Assembly (NCBI RefSeq): GCF_014647875.1 | Contig: NZ_BMQA01000027.1 | Span: forward strand, 1 to 64,000 | From: Streptomyces brasiliensis | GTDB lineage: Bacteria > Actinomycetota > Actinomycetes > Streptomycetales > Streptomycetaceae | Reading direction: 5' to 3' | Length of the DNA: 64,000 nucleotides | Part shown: in pieces, positions 31,685 through 40,547 of the stretch | How the letters are laid out: every line of letters starts with the position of its first letter | How positions within the stretch are numbered: the stretch's first letter is position 1 | The notes under the pieces: generated by a model | The model's input: only the letters and a program-made list of their open reading frames with translations | Told to the model about the DNA's origin: nothing | Databases searched by the model: none | Position numbers and translations under genes: made by a program

Positions 31685-32658
31685 GACATCCCCTGTTTCC
31701 GCAGCTCGGTGGCGAGTTCGTACAGGCCCGCCAGGTCCATGCCCTCGGCGAGCAGCGGCAGTTCGTGCAGCGGCAGGCCCAGCTCCCCGAGGACCGCGCG
31801 CTGCTCCTCCTCCAGCGCGTACCGCTCGGTGTACTCCGCGGCCTGGGCGAGCAGCGGGTCCACCAGTTTCTCGGCGTTGCCGCCGCGGCGCGCTCCGCCG
31901 AGGCCGGCGGCCGACAGCGACTGGGCCACGGCGGAGCGCGGCACGGTCCCTACGAGATCCAGGTCGGTCGCGTCCAGCACCTGGGGCCGCACCATGTTCA
32001 CGATGACCCGGCCGACCGGCAGCCGCGCGGCGCGCAGTTCGGCGATGCCGTCCGCCGTCTCCTGGACCGGCATCTCCTCGAGCAGCGTGACCAGATGCAC
32101 GGCCGTCTCGGGCGACTTCAGCACCCGCATCACGGCCTGCGCCTGATTGTGTATCGGACCGATCTTCGCCAGCCCGGCCACCTCGTCGTTGACGTTCAGG
32201 AAGCGGGTGATGCGGCCGGTGGGCGGGGCATCCATGACGACGTAGTCGTAGACGAACCGGCCCGCCTTGTCCTTGCGCCGCACCGCCTCGCACGCCTTGC
32301 CGGTCAGCAGGACGTCCCTGAGGCCCGGTGCGATGGTGGTGGCGAAGTCGATCGCGCCGAGCTTGTTCAGGGCCCGGCCGGCGCCGCCCAGCTTGTAGAA
32401 CATCTGGAGGTAGTCCAGAAGGGCCAGTTCGGGATCGATGGCGAGGGCATGGACCTCACCGCCCCCGGGAGCGACGGCGATCTTCCGCTCCTCATAGGGC
32501 AGCGCCTCCGTCTCGAAGAGCTGCGCGATGCCCTGCCTGCCCTCGACCTCCACGAGGAGCGTCCGCTTCCCCTCGGTGGCGAGGGCCAACGCGAGGGCCG
32601 CGGCGACCGTCGTCTTTCCGGTCCCGCCCTTACCGCTGACGACCTGGAGCCTGCTCAC
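31681..32658 (-). CDS. ArsA-like P-loop ATPase, first of a pair
   Basis: 325 residues beginning MSRLQVVSGKGGTGKTTVA, the deviant Walker A of ArsA/MinD-type ATPases. YDYVVMDAPPTGRITRFLNV is Walker B with the following switch, and VIVNMVRPQVLD the nucleotide-specificity loop. It is co-translated with the second ArsA-like ATPase. It is divergent from the DUF4177 and RidA genes. Only one ATPase core is present, so it should dimerise. Confidence 0.88.
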   Translation of the reverse strand: MSRLQVVSGKGGTGKTTVAAALALALATEGKRTLLVEVEGRQGIAQLFETEALPYEERKIAVAPGGGEVHALAIDPELALLDYLQMFYKLGGAGRALNKLGAIDFATTIAPGLRDVLLTGKACEAVRRKDKAGRFVYDYVVMDAPPTGRITRFLNVNDEVAGLAKIGPIHNQAQAVMRVLKSPETAVHLVTLLEEMPVQETADGIAELRAARLPVGRVIVNMVRPQVLDATDLDLVGTVPRSAVAQSLSAAGLGGARRGGNAEKLVDPLLAQAAEYTERYALEEEQRAVLGELGLPLHELPLLAEGMDLAGLYELATELRKQGMS

Positions 32659-32730
32659 GTCCTTGAGACTAACCAGTCGGCCTGCCGGCTACGCGGGAGG
32701 CTGTGGATAACAGCGGCTACAGTCGGCCAC

Positions 32731-32889
32731 ATGACCAAGTGGGAATACGCAACCGTGCCACTGCTCGTCCATGCCACGAAGCAGATTCTGGACACCTGGG
32801 GCGAGGACGGCTGGGAGCTCGTCCAGGTCGTGCCCGGGCCGAACAACCCCGAGCAGCTGGTGGCCTACCTGAAGCGGGAGAAGCAGTAA
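32731..32889 (+). CDS. DUF4177 protein
   Basis: 52 residues: MTKWEYATVPLL ... TWGEDGWELVQVVPG ... LVAYLKREK, the compact beta-alpha-beta DUF4177 fold. A TACAGT hexamer seven bases before ATG suggests a leaderless transcript. The stop TAA shares its last base with the ATG of the RidA gene, so the two are coupled. Function unknown. Confidence 0.85.
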   Translation: MTKWEYATVPLLVHATKQILDTWGEDGWELVQVVPGPNNPEQLVAYLKREKQ

Positions 32890-33353
32890 TGGGCGCGGTC
32901 GAGGAGAAGCTGACCGAACTGGGCCTGACCCTGCCGGAGGTCGTGCCGCCGCTGGCCGCCTACCAGCCGGCCGTGCGGTCGGGCGTGTACGTGTACACCT
33001 CGGGCCAGCTCCCGATGGTGGACGGCAAGCTCCCCGTCACCGGCAAGGTCGGTGCGGAGGTCACCGCGGAGGAGGCCAAGGACCTGGCACGCATCTGCGC
33101 GCTGAACGCCCTGGCCGCCGTGAAGTCCGTCGCCGGCGACCTGGACCGCGTCGCGCGCGTGGTGAAGGTCACCGGATTCGTCGCCTCGGCAGCCGACTTC
33201 ACCGGCCAGCCCGGCGTCGTCAACGGCGCGAGCGAACTGCTGGGCGCGGTCCTCGGCGACAAGGGCGTGCACGCGCGCAGCGCGGTGGGCGTCGCGGTGC
33301 TGCCGCTGGACGCGTCCGTGGAGGTCGAGATCCAGGTCGAGCTGGAGTCGTAG
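32889..33353 (+). CDS. RidA/YjgF-family protein
   Basis: 154 residues. RidA proteins hydrolyse reactive enamines and imines formed by PLP enzymes. VYTSGQLPMVDGKLPVTGKVG, a long central helix (CALNALAAVKSVAGDLDRVARVVKVTGFVAS) and ARSAVGVAVLPLDASVEVEIQ match the family, but the Arg of the R-S-A-V segment sits in the usual ring position while the classic RidA catalytic Arg context (P-x-R-x) is modified, so this is one of the longer subfamilies. Coupled to DUF4177. Confidence 0.88.
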   Translation: MGAVEEKLTELGLTLPEVVPPLAAYQPAVRSGVYVYTSGQLPMVDGKLPVTGKVGAEVTAEEAKDLARICALNALAAVKSVAGDLDRVARVVKVTGFVASAADFTGQPGVVNGASELLGAVLGDKGVHARSAVGVAVLPLDASVEVEIQVELES

Positions 33354-33461
33354 GCCGACTTCCTGGTCCCGGAGCCGAGGAACCCGTCGGGCGGATCCCT
33401 CACGATCCGCGGGGACCGGGTACCTCTCGAACATTCGCTCACATCGGGATAGCCTCCGCCC

Positions 33462-34349
33462 ATGGCGAATGGGCAGTGGTATCCCCCGGAGTGGCCGGAA
33501 CGCATCCGCGCGCTCGAGGACGGCACCCTCACACCGGTGCCCGCCCGACGCGCGGCGACCGTGCTGCTCCTGAAGGACTCGCGGGATCCCTCGGCCGGGC
33601 CCGCCGTCCACATGCTGCGCAGACGCGCCTCCATGGCCTTCGCCGGAGGCGCGTACGCATATCCCGGCGGCGGTGTCGACCCCCGCGACGACGACCACCG
33701 GATCCGCTGGGCGGGCCCCACGCGCGCGTGGTGGGCAGAGCGGCTCGGCGTCGACCGGACCGGCGCCCAGGCGATCGTCTGCGCGGCCGTCCGGGAGACG
33801 TACGAGGAGGCGGGCGTCCTGCTCGCCGGCCCCACCCCCGACTCGGTCGTCGGGGACACCACCGGCGAGGACTGGGAGGCCGACCGAGCCGCCCTGGTCG
33901 CCCGCGATCTGTCCTTCGCCGAGTTCCTGGACCGCCGCGGACTGGTGCTGCGCTCGGACCTGCTGGGTGCCTGGACCCGCTGGATCACGCCGGAGTTCGA
34001 GTCCCGCCGCTACGACACCTGGTTCTTCGTCGCCGCCCTCCCGCAGGGCCAGCGCACCCGCAACGCCTCCACGGAGGCGGACCGCACGGTGTGGATCCGG
34101 CCGCCGGAGGCCGCCGTGGCGTACGACAAGGGCGAGTTGCTGATGATGCCGCCCACCATCGCCACCCTGCGCCAGCTTTGCCCGTACGGCACCGCGGCCG
34201 AGGTGCTCGCCGCCGCGCCCGCACAGGACATGACCCCGGTCCTCGCCCGCGCCCGCTTGGAGGACGGCGAGATCGTCCTGGCCTGGCCGGGGCACGACGA
34301 GTTCACCAAGCACATACCGACCGCCGCGACCGGTGGAGGTCCCGCATGA
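33462..34349 (+). CDS. Nudix hydrolase
   Basis: 295 residues. After an N-terminal strand region the Nudix box is split over a long insert: GGAYAYPGGGVDPRDDD ... AAVRETYEEAGVLL, with the R-E-T-x-E-E-x-G core intact. It resembles the large actinobacterial Nudix proteins of unknown substrate (human NUDT19-like). TAGCCT six bases before ATG suggests a leaderless transcript. Its stop overlaps the start of the metallo-beta-lactamase gene by four bases. Confidence 0.87.
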   Translation: MANGQWYPPEWPERIRALEDGTLTPVPARRAATVLLLKDSRDPSAGPAVHMLRRRASMAFAGGAYAYPGGGVDPRDDDHRIRWAGPTRAWWAERLGVDRTGAQAIVCAAVRETYEEAGVLLAGPTPDSVVGDTTGEDWEADRAALVARDLSFAEFLDRRGLVLRSDLLGAWTRWITPEFESRRYDTWFFVAALPQGQRTRNASTEADRTVWIRPPEAAVAYDKGELLMMPPTIATLRQLCPYGTAAEVLAAAPAQDMTPVLARARLEDGEIVLAWPGHDEFTKHIPTAATGGGPA

Positions 34350-35176
34350 CGGACGCAGCAACCCTGCCCGGCCGCCCGCGGGGCCAGGCCGTGTCCGGTC
34401 CCGCCACCGCGCGGGCCGTCAACGTCCTGGCGCCCAACGCCTCCCCGATGACCCTGGACGGCACCAACACCTGGATCGTCGCCGAGCCGGACTCCGACCT
34501 GGCCGTGGTGATCGACCCCGGCCCCCTGGACGACGGCCATCTGCGCGCGGTCGTGGACGCGGCCGAGCGCGCCGGTCGGCGGGTCGCGCTGACCCTGCTC
34601 ACCCATGGCCACGCCGATCACGCGGAGGGCGCCGCCCGCTTCGCCGAGCTGACCGGTACGAAGGTGCGCGCGCTGGACCCGGCGCTGCGGCTCGGCGACG
34701 AGGGCCTGGCCGCCGGTGACGTCGTGGCCGTCGGCGGCCTGGAGCTGCGGGTCGTACCGGCCCCCGGCCACACCGCTGACTCCCTGTGCTTCCACCTCCC
34801 TGCCGACCGGGCGATCCTCACCGGCGACACGATCCTCGGCCGCGGTACGACGGTCGTGGCGCATCCGGACGGCCGCCTCGGCGACTACCTGGACTCGCTG
34901 CGGCGGCTGAGGTCCCTGACGGTCGACGACGGCGTCCACACGGTCCTGCCGGGCCACGGGCCGGTCCTGGAGGACGCCCAGGGCGTGGTCGAGTTCTACC
35001 TCGCCCACCGGGCCCACCGTCTGGCCCAGGTGGAGACGGCCGTGGAGGACGGCTTCCGCTCCCCCGCCGACGTCGTCGCCCACGTCTACGCGGACGTGGA
35101 CCGCTCCCTGTGGCCCGCGGCGGAACAGTCCGTACGGGCCCAGCTGGACTACCTGCGGGAACACGGCCTGATCTAG
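34346..35176 (+). CDS. metallo-beta-lactamase-fold hydrolase
   Basis: 276 residues. Metal ligands: LTHGHADHAEG (H-x-H-x-D-H), PAPGHTADS, LTGDTILG and LPGHGPVL, followed by a C-terminal winged-helix-like part (HRAHRLAQVETAVEDGFRSPADVVAHVY), the LACTB2/glyoxalase II-like layout. It could act on RNA or a thioester. Translationally coupled to the Nudix gene, which suggests a common cleanup role. Confidence 0.88.
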   Translation: MTDAATLPGRPRGQAVSGPATARAVNVLAPNASPMTLDGTNTWIVAEPDSDLAVVIDPGPLDDGHLRAVVDAAERAGRRVALTLLTHGHADHAEGAARFAELTGTKVRALDPALRLGDEGLAAGDVVAVGGLELRVVPAPGHTADSLCFHLPADRAILTGDTILGRGTTVVAHPDGRLGDYLDSLRRLRSLTVDDGVHTVLPGHGPVLEDAQGVVEFYLAHRAHRLAQVETAVEDGFRSPADVVAHVYADVDRSLWPAAEQSVRAQLDYLREHGLI

Positions 35177-35200
35177 CAGCGGCCACCGGCTGAGTTCGAC

Positions 35201-36022
35201 CTATTCGGGTCTCGGCGTCTTGACGCCGTGCACGCGCGCGTACTCCTCCGCCAGCCAGGGCCCGAGGTCGTCGACGTACGACCGCAGGGCGACGGGATCG
35301 CCGCTCGGCTCGTACCCGTACCCGGCCGCCGCCCGCAGCTGCTCCGCCCGCTGCGGGTAGTACGCGGCGAACGCCTCGGCCATCTCCCGCAGGTCGCTCG
35401 TCCAGCCGTTCCAGCGGGGCATGACGAGCGTGAAGGCGGTGCGGACCAGGTGCCGTGACATGAACCGCACGAGGGACCGCCTGGCCTCCTCCGAGTCCTT
35501 GGCGCCGGAGACGCGCTCCCGCCAGCGCGGGAGGAGGACCGCGAGGTCCCCGTTGGTCTCGCGGGCCAGTAGCGAGTCGGGGCGATAGCGGGGGAGGTGC
35601 TCGGCGAGGTCCTCCCCGAGCAACGGGGTGCACAGACAGGCCACGAACCAACCGAGGTCGTACGTCTCGAGGTCGCTCAGCAGCCGTGCCCGGCCGTACA
35701 GCAGGACGCCGACCCCGTCGATCTGCGGGAACTCGTCGTCGAGCGCCTCGCCCACGACACGTACCGCCTCCCGGTCGGCGGCTCCCGGTTCCGTGCACAG
35801 CGCGACCAGCAGATCCAGATCGCTGCGCGCCACGCGCGCGGTGCCGCGCGGAATCGACCCGTAGAGGTAGGCGCTGTCGAGCCGCGCTCCGAAGACGTCC
35901 AGGAGCCGGCCGCGGGCGGCAGCCACGACGGGCCGGAACTCGTGCCCGACACGCCCCAAGGAGCCCTCGCGCTCGATGTAGCCCTGGGGGTCGAGACCCG
36001 GGCGGTGAACGGCTTCTGCCAT
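35201..36022 (-). CDS. nucleotidyltransferase-domain protein
   Basis: 273 residues. Residues 50-75 hold the pol-beta nucleotidyltransferase motif (YLYGSIPRGTARVARSDLDLLVAL): G-S then D-x-D-like residues. The C-terminal half is helical and resembles aminoglycoside adenylyltransferase or MNT-HEPN-like helpers. Target unknown. It is 90 bases upstream of crp on the same strand sense but in the downstream position. Confidence 0.78.
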   Translation of the reverse strand: MAEAVHRPGLDPQGYIEREGSLGRVGHEFRPVVAAARGRLLDVFGARLDSAYLYGSIPRGTARVARSDLDLLVALCTEPGAADREAVRVVGEALDDEFPQIDGVGVLLYGRARLLSDLETYDLGWFVACLCTPLLGEDLAEHLPRYRPDSLLARETNGDLAVLLPRWRERVSGAKDSEEARRSLVRFMSRHLVRTAFTLVMPRWNGWTSDLREMAEAFAAYYPQRAEQLRAAAGYGYEPSGDPVALRSYVDDLGPWLAEEYARVHGVKTPRPE

Positions 36023-36112
36023 GGCATCACTGTGCCCCGGCGAAGCCGCCAGGGCAGGTGATTTACGACTGGGCCGACCGCGTGCGTCGCACGCGTGCGT
36101 GAGTCGTAACGG

Positions 36113-36787
36113 TCAGCGTGAGCGCTTCGCCAGTCGCTCGACGTCCAGGAGGATCACCGCGCGCGCCTCCAGACGGAGCCAGCCGCGCTGGGCGAAGTCG
36201 GCGAGGGCCTTGTTCACGGTCTCGCGGGACGCGCCGACCAGCTGGGCCAGCTCTTCCTGCGTGAGGTCGTGGACGACGTGGATGCCCTCCTCGGACTGCA
36301 CGCCGAAGCGGCGGGAGAGGTCCAGCAGGGCACGCGCGACCCGGCCCGGGACGTCGGAGAAGACCAGGTCGGACATGGCGTCATTGGTCTTGCGCAGTCG
36401 GCGGGCGACGGCGCGCAGCAGTGCGGTTGCCACCTCGGGGCGGACGTTCAGCCAGGGCTGGAGGTCGCCGTGGCCCAGGCCCAGCAGCTTGACCTCGGTC
36501 AGCGCGGTGGCGGTCGCCGTGCGCGGGCCCGGGTCGAACAGCGACAGCTCACCGATCAGCTCGCCGGGGCCGACGACGGCGAGCATGTTCTCGCGGCCGT
36601 CGGGGGAGGTGCGGTGGAGCTTGACCTTGCCCTCGGTGACGACGTACAGCCGGTCGCCCGGGTCGCCCTCGTGGAACAGGGAGTCGCCACGCGCGAGTGT
36701 CACCTCACTCATGGAGGCGCGCAGTTCCGCGGACTGCTCGTCATCGAGCGCCGCGAAGAGCGGGTTGCGCCGCAGAACGTCGTCCAC
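36113..36787 (-). CDS. crp: cAMP receptor protein Crp
   Basis: 224 residues from GTG 36787, preceded by AAGGAG, the size of S. coelicolor Crp. A cyclic-nucleotide domain (about 10-125) with the GELIGELSLFDPGPRTATA phosphate cassette, a long dimer helix, and an HTH (DLTQEELAQLVGASRETVNKAL, about 170-192). Crp controls germination, colony development and antibiotic genes in Streptomyces. A GTG-N6-GNCAC site lies in its own upstream region. Confidence 0.93.
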   Translation of the reverse strand: MDDVLRRNPLFAALDDEQSAELRASMSEVTLARGDSLFHEGDPGDRLYVVTEGKVKLHRTSPDGRENMLAVVGPGELIGELSLFDPGPRTATATALTEVKLLGLGHGDLQPWLNVRPEVATALLRAVARRLRKTNDAMSDLVFSDVPGRVARALLDLSRRFGVQSEEGIHVVHDLTQEELAQLVGASRETVNKALADFAQRGWLRLEARAVILLDVERLAKRSR

Positions 36788-36877
36788 GAGTTCTCTCCTT
36801 GTCGACCTGCTCAGGGGATCTTGCTCCCCCTTGGTACCAGGGGACCGTGCTTCCCATTTTGCCGGACGGTCCAAACA

Positions 36878-36891
36878 GTGTGATCTGTCAC
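36878..36891. promoter_or_regulatory. Crp binding site between crp and nth
   Basis: GTGTGATCTGTCAC matches the Streptomyces Crp consensus GTG-N6-GNCAC exactly, and with its flanks gives the near palindrome TGTGATCTGTCACA. It lies 90 bases upstream of crp and about 100 bases upstream of nth, so Crp may regulate itself and the repair gene. Confidence 0.75.
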
Positions 36892-36994
36892 AAGGATGCC
36901 GCACAGGTGTCCCGAGGTGAGCGGCAGGGGTCCAATTGGGGGCTGATCTTCGGGGTCCGGGGCGGATGTCGGTGCCGGGCTCTAGGCTGGCCGG

Positions 36995-38143
36995 GTGTCC
37001 AAATCGCCGGTGAGAGCACAGGCCAAGGGGGCTGGGTGGGTGGTTGTACGTGGTGATTCCGCTGTGGGCGAACAGGGCCCGGGTAGCGGTGACGAAAGGG
37101 TGAAACCAGCACAAAAGGTACCCGCGAAAAAGGCGTCCGCCAAGAAGACGTCGGCAAAGAAGGCAGCGGCTGTGAAGAAGGCTCCGACCAGGAAGGCGAC
37201 GACTGCGAAGGCGGGGCCGGAAACCGCAACGAAGGCGGCGGCGAAGAAGGCGACGAAGGCGTCGGCCAAGACAGCCCCCGCCGCGAAGGCTGCCGTTGCG
37301 AAGGCGACCGCCAAGAAGGCCGCCGCCAAGGCCACCGCCGCGAAGATCATGCCCGCCGAGCCGCCCCGCGCCGAGTCGCACACCGCCCTCGTCCGGCGGG
37401 CCCGCCGTATCAACCGCGAGCTCGCCGAGGTCTATCCGTACGCCCATCCGGAGCTGGACTTCGAGAACCCCTTCCAGCTCCTGATCGCCACGGTGCTGTC
37501 CGCCCAGACCACCGACCTCAGGGTCAACCAGACCACCCCCGGGCTGTTCGCCAAGTACCCGACCCCCGAGGACCTGGCCGCAGCCAACCCCGAGGAGGTC
37601 GAGGAGATCCTGCGGCCCACCGGGTTCTTCCGGGCCAAGACCAAGTCGGTGATAGGGCTCTCCAAGGGCTTGGTGGAGCAGTTCGGCGGAGAGGTCCCGG
37701 GCCGGCTGGAGGACCTGGTCGAGCTGCCCGGCGTCGGCCGCAAGACCGCGTTCGTCGTGCTGGGCAACGCCTTCGGGCGGCCCGGCATCACCGTGGACAC
37801 CCACTTCCAGCGGCTGGTACGGCGCTGGAAGTGGACTGCGGAGACCGACCCCGACAAGATCGAGGCGGCCGTCGGCGCGCTGTTCCCCAAGAGCGACTGG
37901 ACGGACCTGTCCCACCACGTGGTCTGGCACGGCCGCCGGATCTGCCATGCCCGCAAGCCCGCCTGCGGCGCCTGCCCGATTGCCCCGCTCTGTCCTGCGT
38001 ACGGCGAGGGCGAGACCGACCCGGAGAAGGCGAAGAAGCTCCTGAAGTACGAGAAGGGCGGCTTCCCGGGCCAGCGCCTCAAGCCCCCGCAGGCCTATCT
38101 CGACGCCGGTGGCAGGCCGGCGCCGCCGCTGGGGGCCGCGTGA
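36995..38143 (+). CDS. nth: endonuclease III with a long Lys/Ala-rich N-terminal tail
   Basis: 382 residues. The C-terminal 250 are a normal endonuclease III: helix-hairpin-helix LPGVGRKTA with the catalytic Lys region, catalytic Asp in VDTHFQRL, and the 4Fe-4S set C-x6-C-x2-C-x5-C (CHARKPACGACPIAPLC). It excises oxidised pyrimidines and nicks the DNA. Unusually, residues 36-118 are a histone H1-like run of KKA/AKK units that should bind DNA non-specifically. GTG 36995 follows a TAGGCT hexamer by six bases, so the mRNA is probably leaderless; downstream starts inside the tail cannot be ruled out. Confidence 0.88.
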   Translation: MSKSPVRAQAKGAGWVVVRGDSAVGEQGPGSGDERVKPAQKVPAKKASAKKTSAKKAAAVKKAPTRKATTAKAGPETATKAAAKKATKASAKTAPAAKAAVAKATAKKAAAKATAAKIMPAEPPRAESHTALVRRARRINRELAEVYPYAHPELDFENPFQLLIATVLSAQTTDLRVNQTTPGLFAKYPTPEDLAAANPEEVEEILRPTGFFRAKTKSVIGLSKGLVEQFGGEVPGRLEDLVELPGVGRKTAFVVLGNAFGRPGITVDTHFQRLVRRWKWTAETDPDKIEAAVGALFPKSDWTDLSHHVVWHGRRICHARKPACGACPIAPLCPAYGEGETDPEKAKKLLKYEKGGFPGQRLKPPQAYLDAGGRPAPPLGAA

Positions 38144-38240
38144 CGCGGCGGCCCAAGCCACCGGCGTGGTCAACCTGGGTTGACCGGCTGGAACGATCGC
38201 GGACCCGCGGGACGTTGGAATCGGCAGAACGGGGGTGGCC

Positions 38241-38936
38241 ATGGCGCACAGGAGCAACACGCAGGACGGCCCGGTGACGGTCAGCAAGGAGGGCCTGCCG
38301 GGCTGGCTCGACCCGGTGGTGCACGCGGTGGAGACGGTCGAGCCGCTGCAGCTCAGCCGCTTCCTGCCGCCCGAGGACGGGGCGGGCCGGCAGTCCGCCG
38401 TGCTCATCCTGTTCGGCGACGGTCAGCGCGGCCCCGAGCTGCTGCTGATGGAGCGGGCGAGTTCCCTGCGCTCCCACGCCGGCCAGCCGTCCTTCCCCGG
38501 TGGCGCCCTCGACCCCGAGGACGGCGACCCGACGGCCGACGGGCCGCTGCGGGCCGCTCTCCGCGAGGCCGAGGAGGAGACGGGGCTCGACCCTGCCGGC
38601 GTCCAGCTCTTCGGCGTGCTGCCCAAGCTGTACATCCCGGTCAGCGGCTTCGTCGTCACGCCCGTGCTCGGCTGGTGGTGCGAGCCCAGCCCGGTCGGCG
38701 TGGTCGACCCGAACGAGACCGCCCGGGTCTTCACCGTCCCCGTGGCGGATCTCACGAACCCGGCCAACAGAGCCACGACCATCCACCCCAGCGGCCACCA
38801 AGGTCCGGCATTTCTGGTCGAATCGGCCCTTGTGTGGGGTTTCACGGCGGGCATCATCGACCGCCTGCTGCACTACGCGGGCTGGGAGCGCCCCTGGGAC
38901 CGGGAGAACCAGGTCTCACTCGACTGGCGTGCATGA
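38241..38936 (+). CDS. Nudix hydrolase of CoA-pyrophosphatase type
   Basis: 231 residues from ATG 38241 (GGGGGTGG upstream). LMERASSLRSHAGQPSFPGG is the UPF0035 signature that precedes the Nudix box in CoA pyrophosphatases, followed by ALREAEEETGL with all catalytic Glu. A later VVDPNETARVFTVPV segment also fits NUDT7/8-like enzymes that split CoA to 4'-phosphopantetheine and ADP. A second in-frame start (GTG 38235) adds two residues. Confidence 0.9.
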   Translation: MAHRSNTQDGPVTVSKEGLPGWLDPVVHAVETVEPLQLSRFLPPEDGAGRQSAVLILFGDGQRGPELLLMERASSLRSHAGQPSFPGGALDPEDGDPTADGPLRAALREAEEETGLDPAGVQLFGVLPKLYIPVSGFVVTPVLGWWCEPSPVGVVDPNETARVFTVPVADLTNPANRATTIHPSGHQGPAFLVESALVWGFTAGIIDRLLHYAGWERPWDRENQVSLDWRA

Positions 38937-39056
38937 CAGGGTGGCGTCCGTGTTGTGTCTTCCCGGGGGACGCTCTGTCCCGTCGCCGCCGCGCGGCGGA
39001 CCGGCCCCCCGACGGGGCCGACGGGATCGGAGTTCGATGAGGCGAGGCCTGAAGCG

Positions 39057-40256
39057 GTGAACGTGCTGGACATCCTGTTGCTGCTCGCAGCCGTGTGGTT
39101 CGCGATCGTGGGTTATCGCCAGGGGTTCGTCGTCGGCATCCTGTCGGTGATCGGCTTCCTGGGCGGCGGTCTGGTCGCTGTGTACGTGCTGCCCGTCATC
39201 TGGGACGCCCTCACCGACAATGCGGAGGTCAGCACGACCGCCGCCGTCGTCGCCGTGGTCGTCGTCATCGTCTGCGCCTCCGTCGGCCAGGCCCTGACCA
39301 CCCACCTCGGCAACAAGCTGCGCCGCTACATCACGTGGTCCCCGGCCCGGGCTCTGGACGCCACCGGCGGCGCCCTCGTCAACGTCGTGGCGATGCTGCT
39401 GGTCGCCTGGCTGATCGGCTCGGCCCTGGCCGGGACGACGCTGCCGACGCTCGGCAAGGAGGTCCGCAGCTCCTCGGTGCTGCAGGGCGTCTCGCGGGCG
39501 CTGCCGAACCAGGCCGACATCTGGTTCGCGGACTTCTCCTCGGTCCTCGCGCAGAACGGCTTCCCGCAGGTCTTCAGCCCGTTCTCCAACGAGCCGATCA
39601 CCGATGTGCAGCCGCCCGACCCGGCTCTCGCGGGCAGCGCCGTGGCGGTCCGCTCCCAGCGGTCCATCGTCAAGGTCATGGGCACGGCACAGAGCTGCGG
39701 CAAGGTCCTGGAGGGCACCGGCTTCGTCTTCGCCGACCGCCGCGTGATGACCAACGCGCACGTCGTGGGCGGCGTCGACGAGCCCACCGTGCAGATAGGC
39801 GGCGAGGGCCGCAAGTACGACGCCAAGGTCGTCCTCTACGACTGGCGGCGCGACATCGCCGTCCTCGACGTACCCGACCTGAAGGCGCGGGCCCTGCAGT
39901 TCTCGGCGAAGGACGCGGCGAGCGGCGACAGCGCGATCGTCGCGGGCTTCCCGGAGAACGGGTCGTACGACGTCCGCGCCGCCCGGGTGCGCGGGCGCAT
40001 CACGGCCAACGGCCCCGACATCTACCACCGCGGTACGGTCCGCCGTGACGTCTACTCGCTGTTCGCGACCGTCCGCCAGGGCAACTCCGGCGGCCCGCTG
40101 CTCACGCCCGACGGCAAGGTCTACGGCGTGGTCTTCGCGAAGTCCCTCGACGACGCCGACACCGGCTACGCGCTCACGGCGGACGAGATCCAGCAGGACA
40201 TCGCCAAGGGGCGCACGGCGAACGAGCAGGTCGGGACCGACAGCTGCGCCCTGTAG
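39057..40256 (+). CDS. MarP-like membrane serine protease
   Basis: 399 residues from GTG 39057. Four membrane helices of a CvpA-type domain (about 1-125) anchor a periplasmic trypsin-like domain with His in MTNAHVVGG, Asp in WRRDIAVL and Ser in RQGNSGGPL. Two Cys (SCGK and the C-terminal DSCAL) could form the disulfide known in M. tuberculosis MarP (Rv3671c). That protease is needed for acid and oxidative stress resistance; a similar envelope role is likely here. Confidence 0.92.
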   Translation: MNVLDILLLLAAVWFAIVGYRQGFVVGILSVIGFLGGGLVAVYVLPVIWDALTDNAEVSTTAAVVAVVVVIVCASVGQALTTHLGNKLRRYITWSPARALDATGGALVNVVAMLLVAWLIGSALAGTTLPTLGKEVRSSSVLQGVSRALPNQADIWFADFSSVLAQNGFPQVFSPFSNEPITDVQPPDPALAGSAVAVRSQRSIVKVMGTAQSCGKVLEGTGFVFADRRVMTNAHVVGGVDEPTVQIGGEGRKYDAKVVLYDWRRDIAVLDVPDLKARALQFSAKDAASGDSAIVAGFPENGSYDVRAARVRGRITANGPDIYHRGTVRRDVYSLFATVRQGNSGGPLLTPDGKVYGVVFAKSLDDADTGYALTADEIQQDIAKGRTANEQVGTDSCAL

Positions 40257-40547
40257 GGCCGTCAGCCGCGCGGGTGGCGCAGGCGTACCGAGACCCAGCG
40301 GGCCCGGCGGCGCAGGATGCGCGGAATCCCCACCCTGAGGTCCGAGCCAGGCGCCTGCGGGGTGCCTCGCTGGTGGGAGCTCAGACCGCCGGACGAGCGG
40401 CGGTTGCGGGGTGCGTCACTGTAGTCGTGCGTCCAGCCCATACCCCGACGTCTGCCCTTGCCCCAAGGTCGATAACCGCCCCGGGACCCCTCAATCGGCC
40501 TATGCGCCAGGCATGTGGCTGTTCGTAGGACACACGTCCGGAACCGG
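40257..40547. other. convergent gap
   Basis: About 290 bases between two convergent genes. No convincing frame and no strong perfect hairpin seen. Confidence 0.4.

Noticed and set aside
32702..32710. TGTGGATAA, reverse of a DnaA-box-like word, near the DUF4177 start
   Set aside because: A single isolated match in a short promoter gap; chance occurrence is likely.
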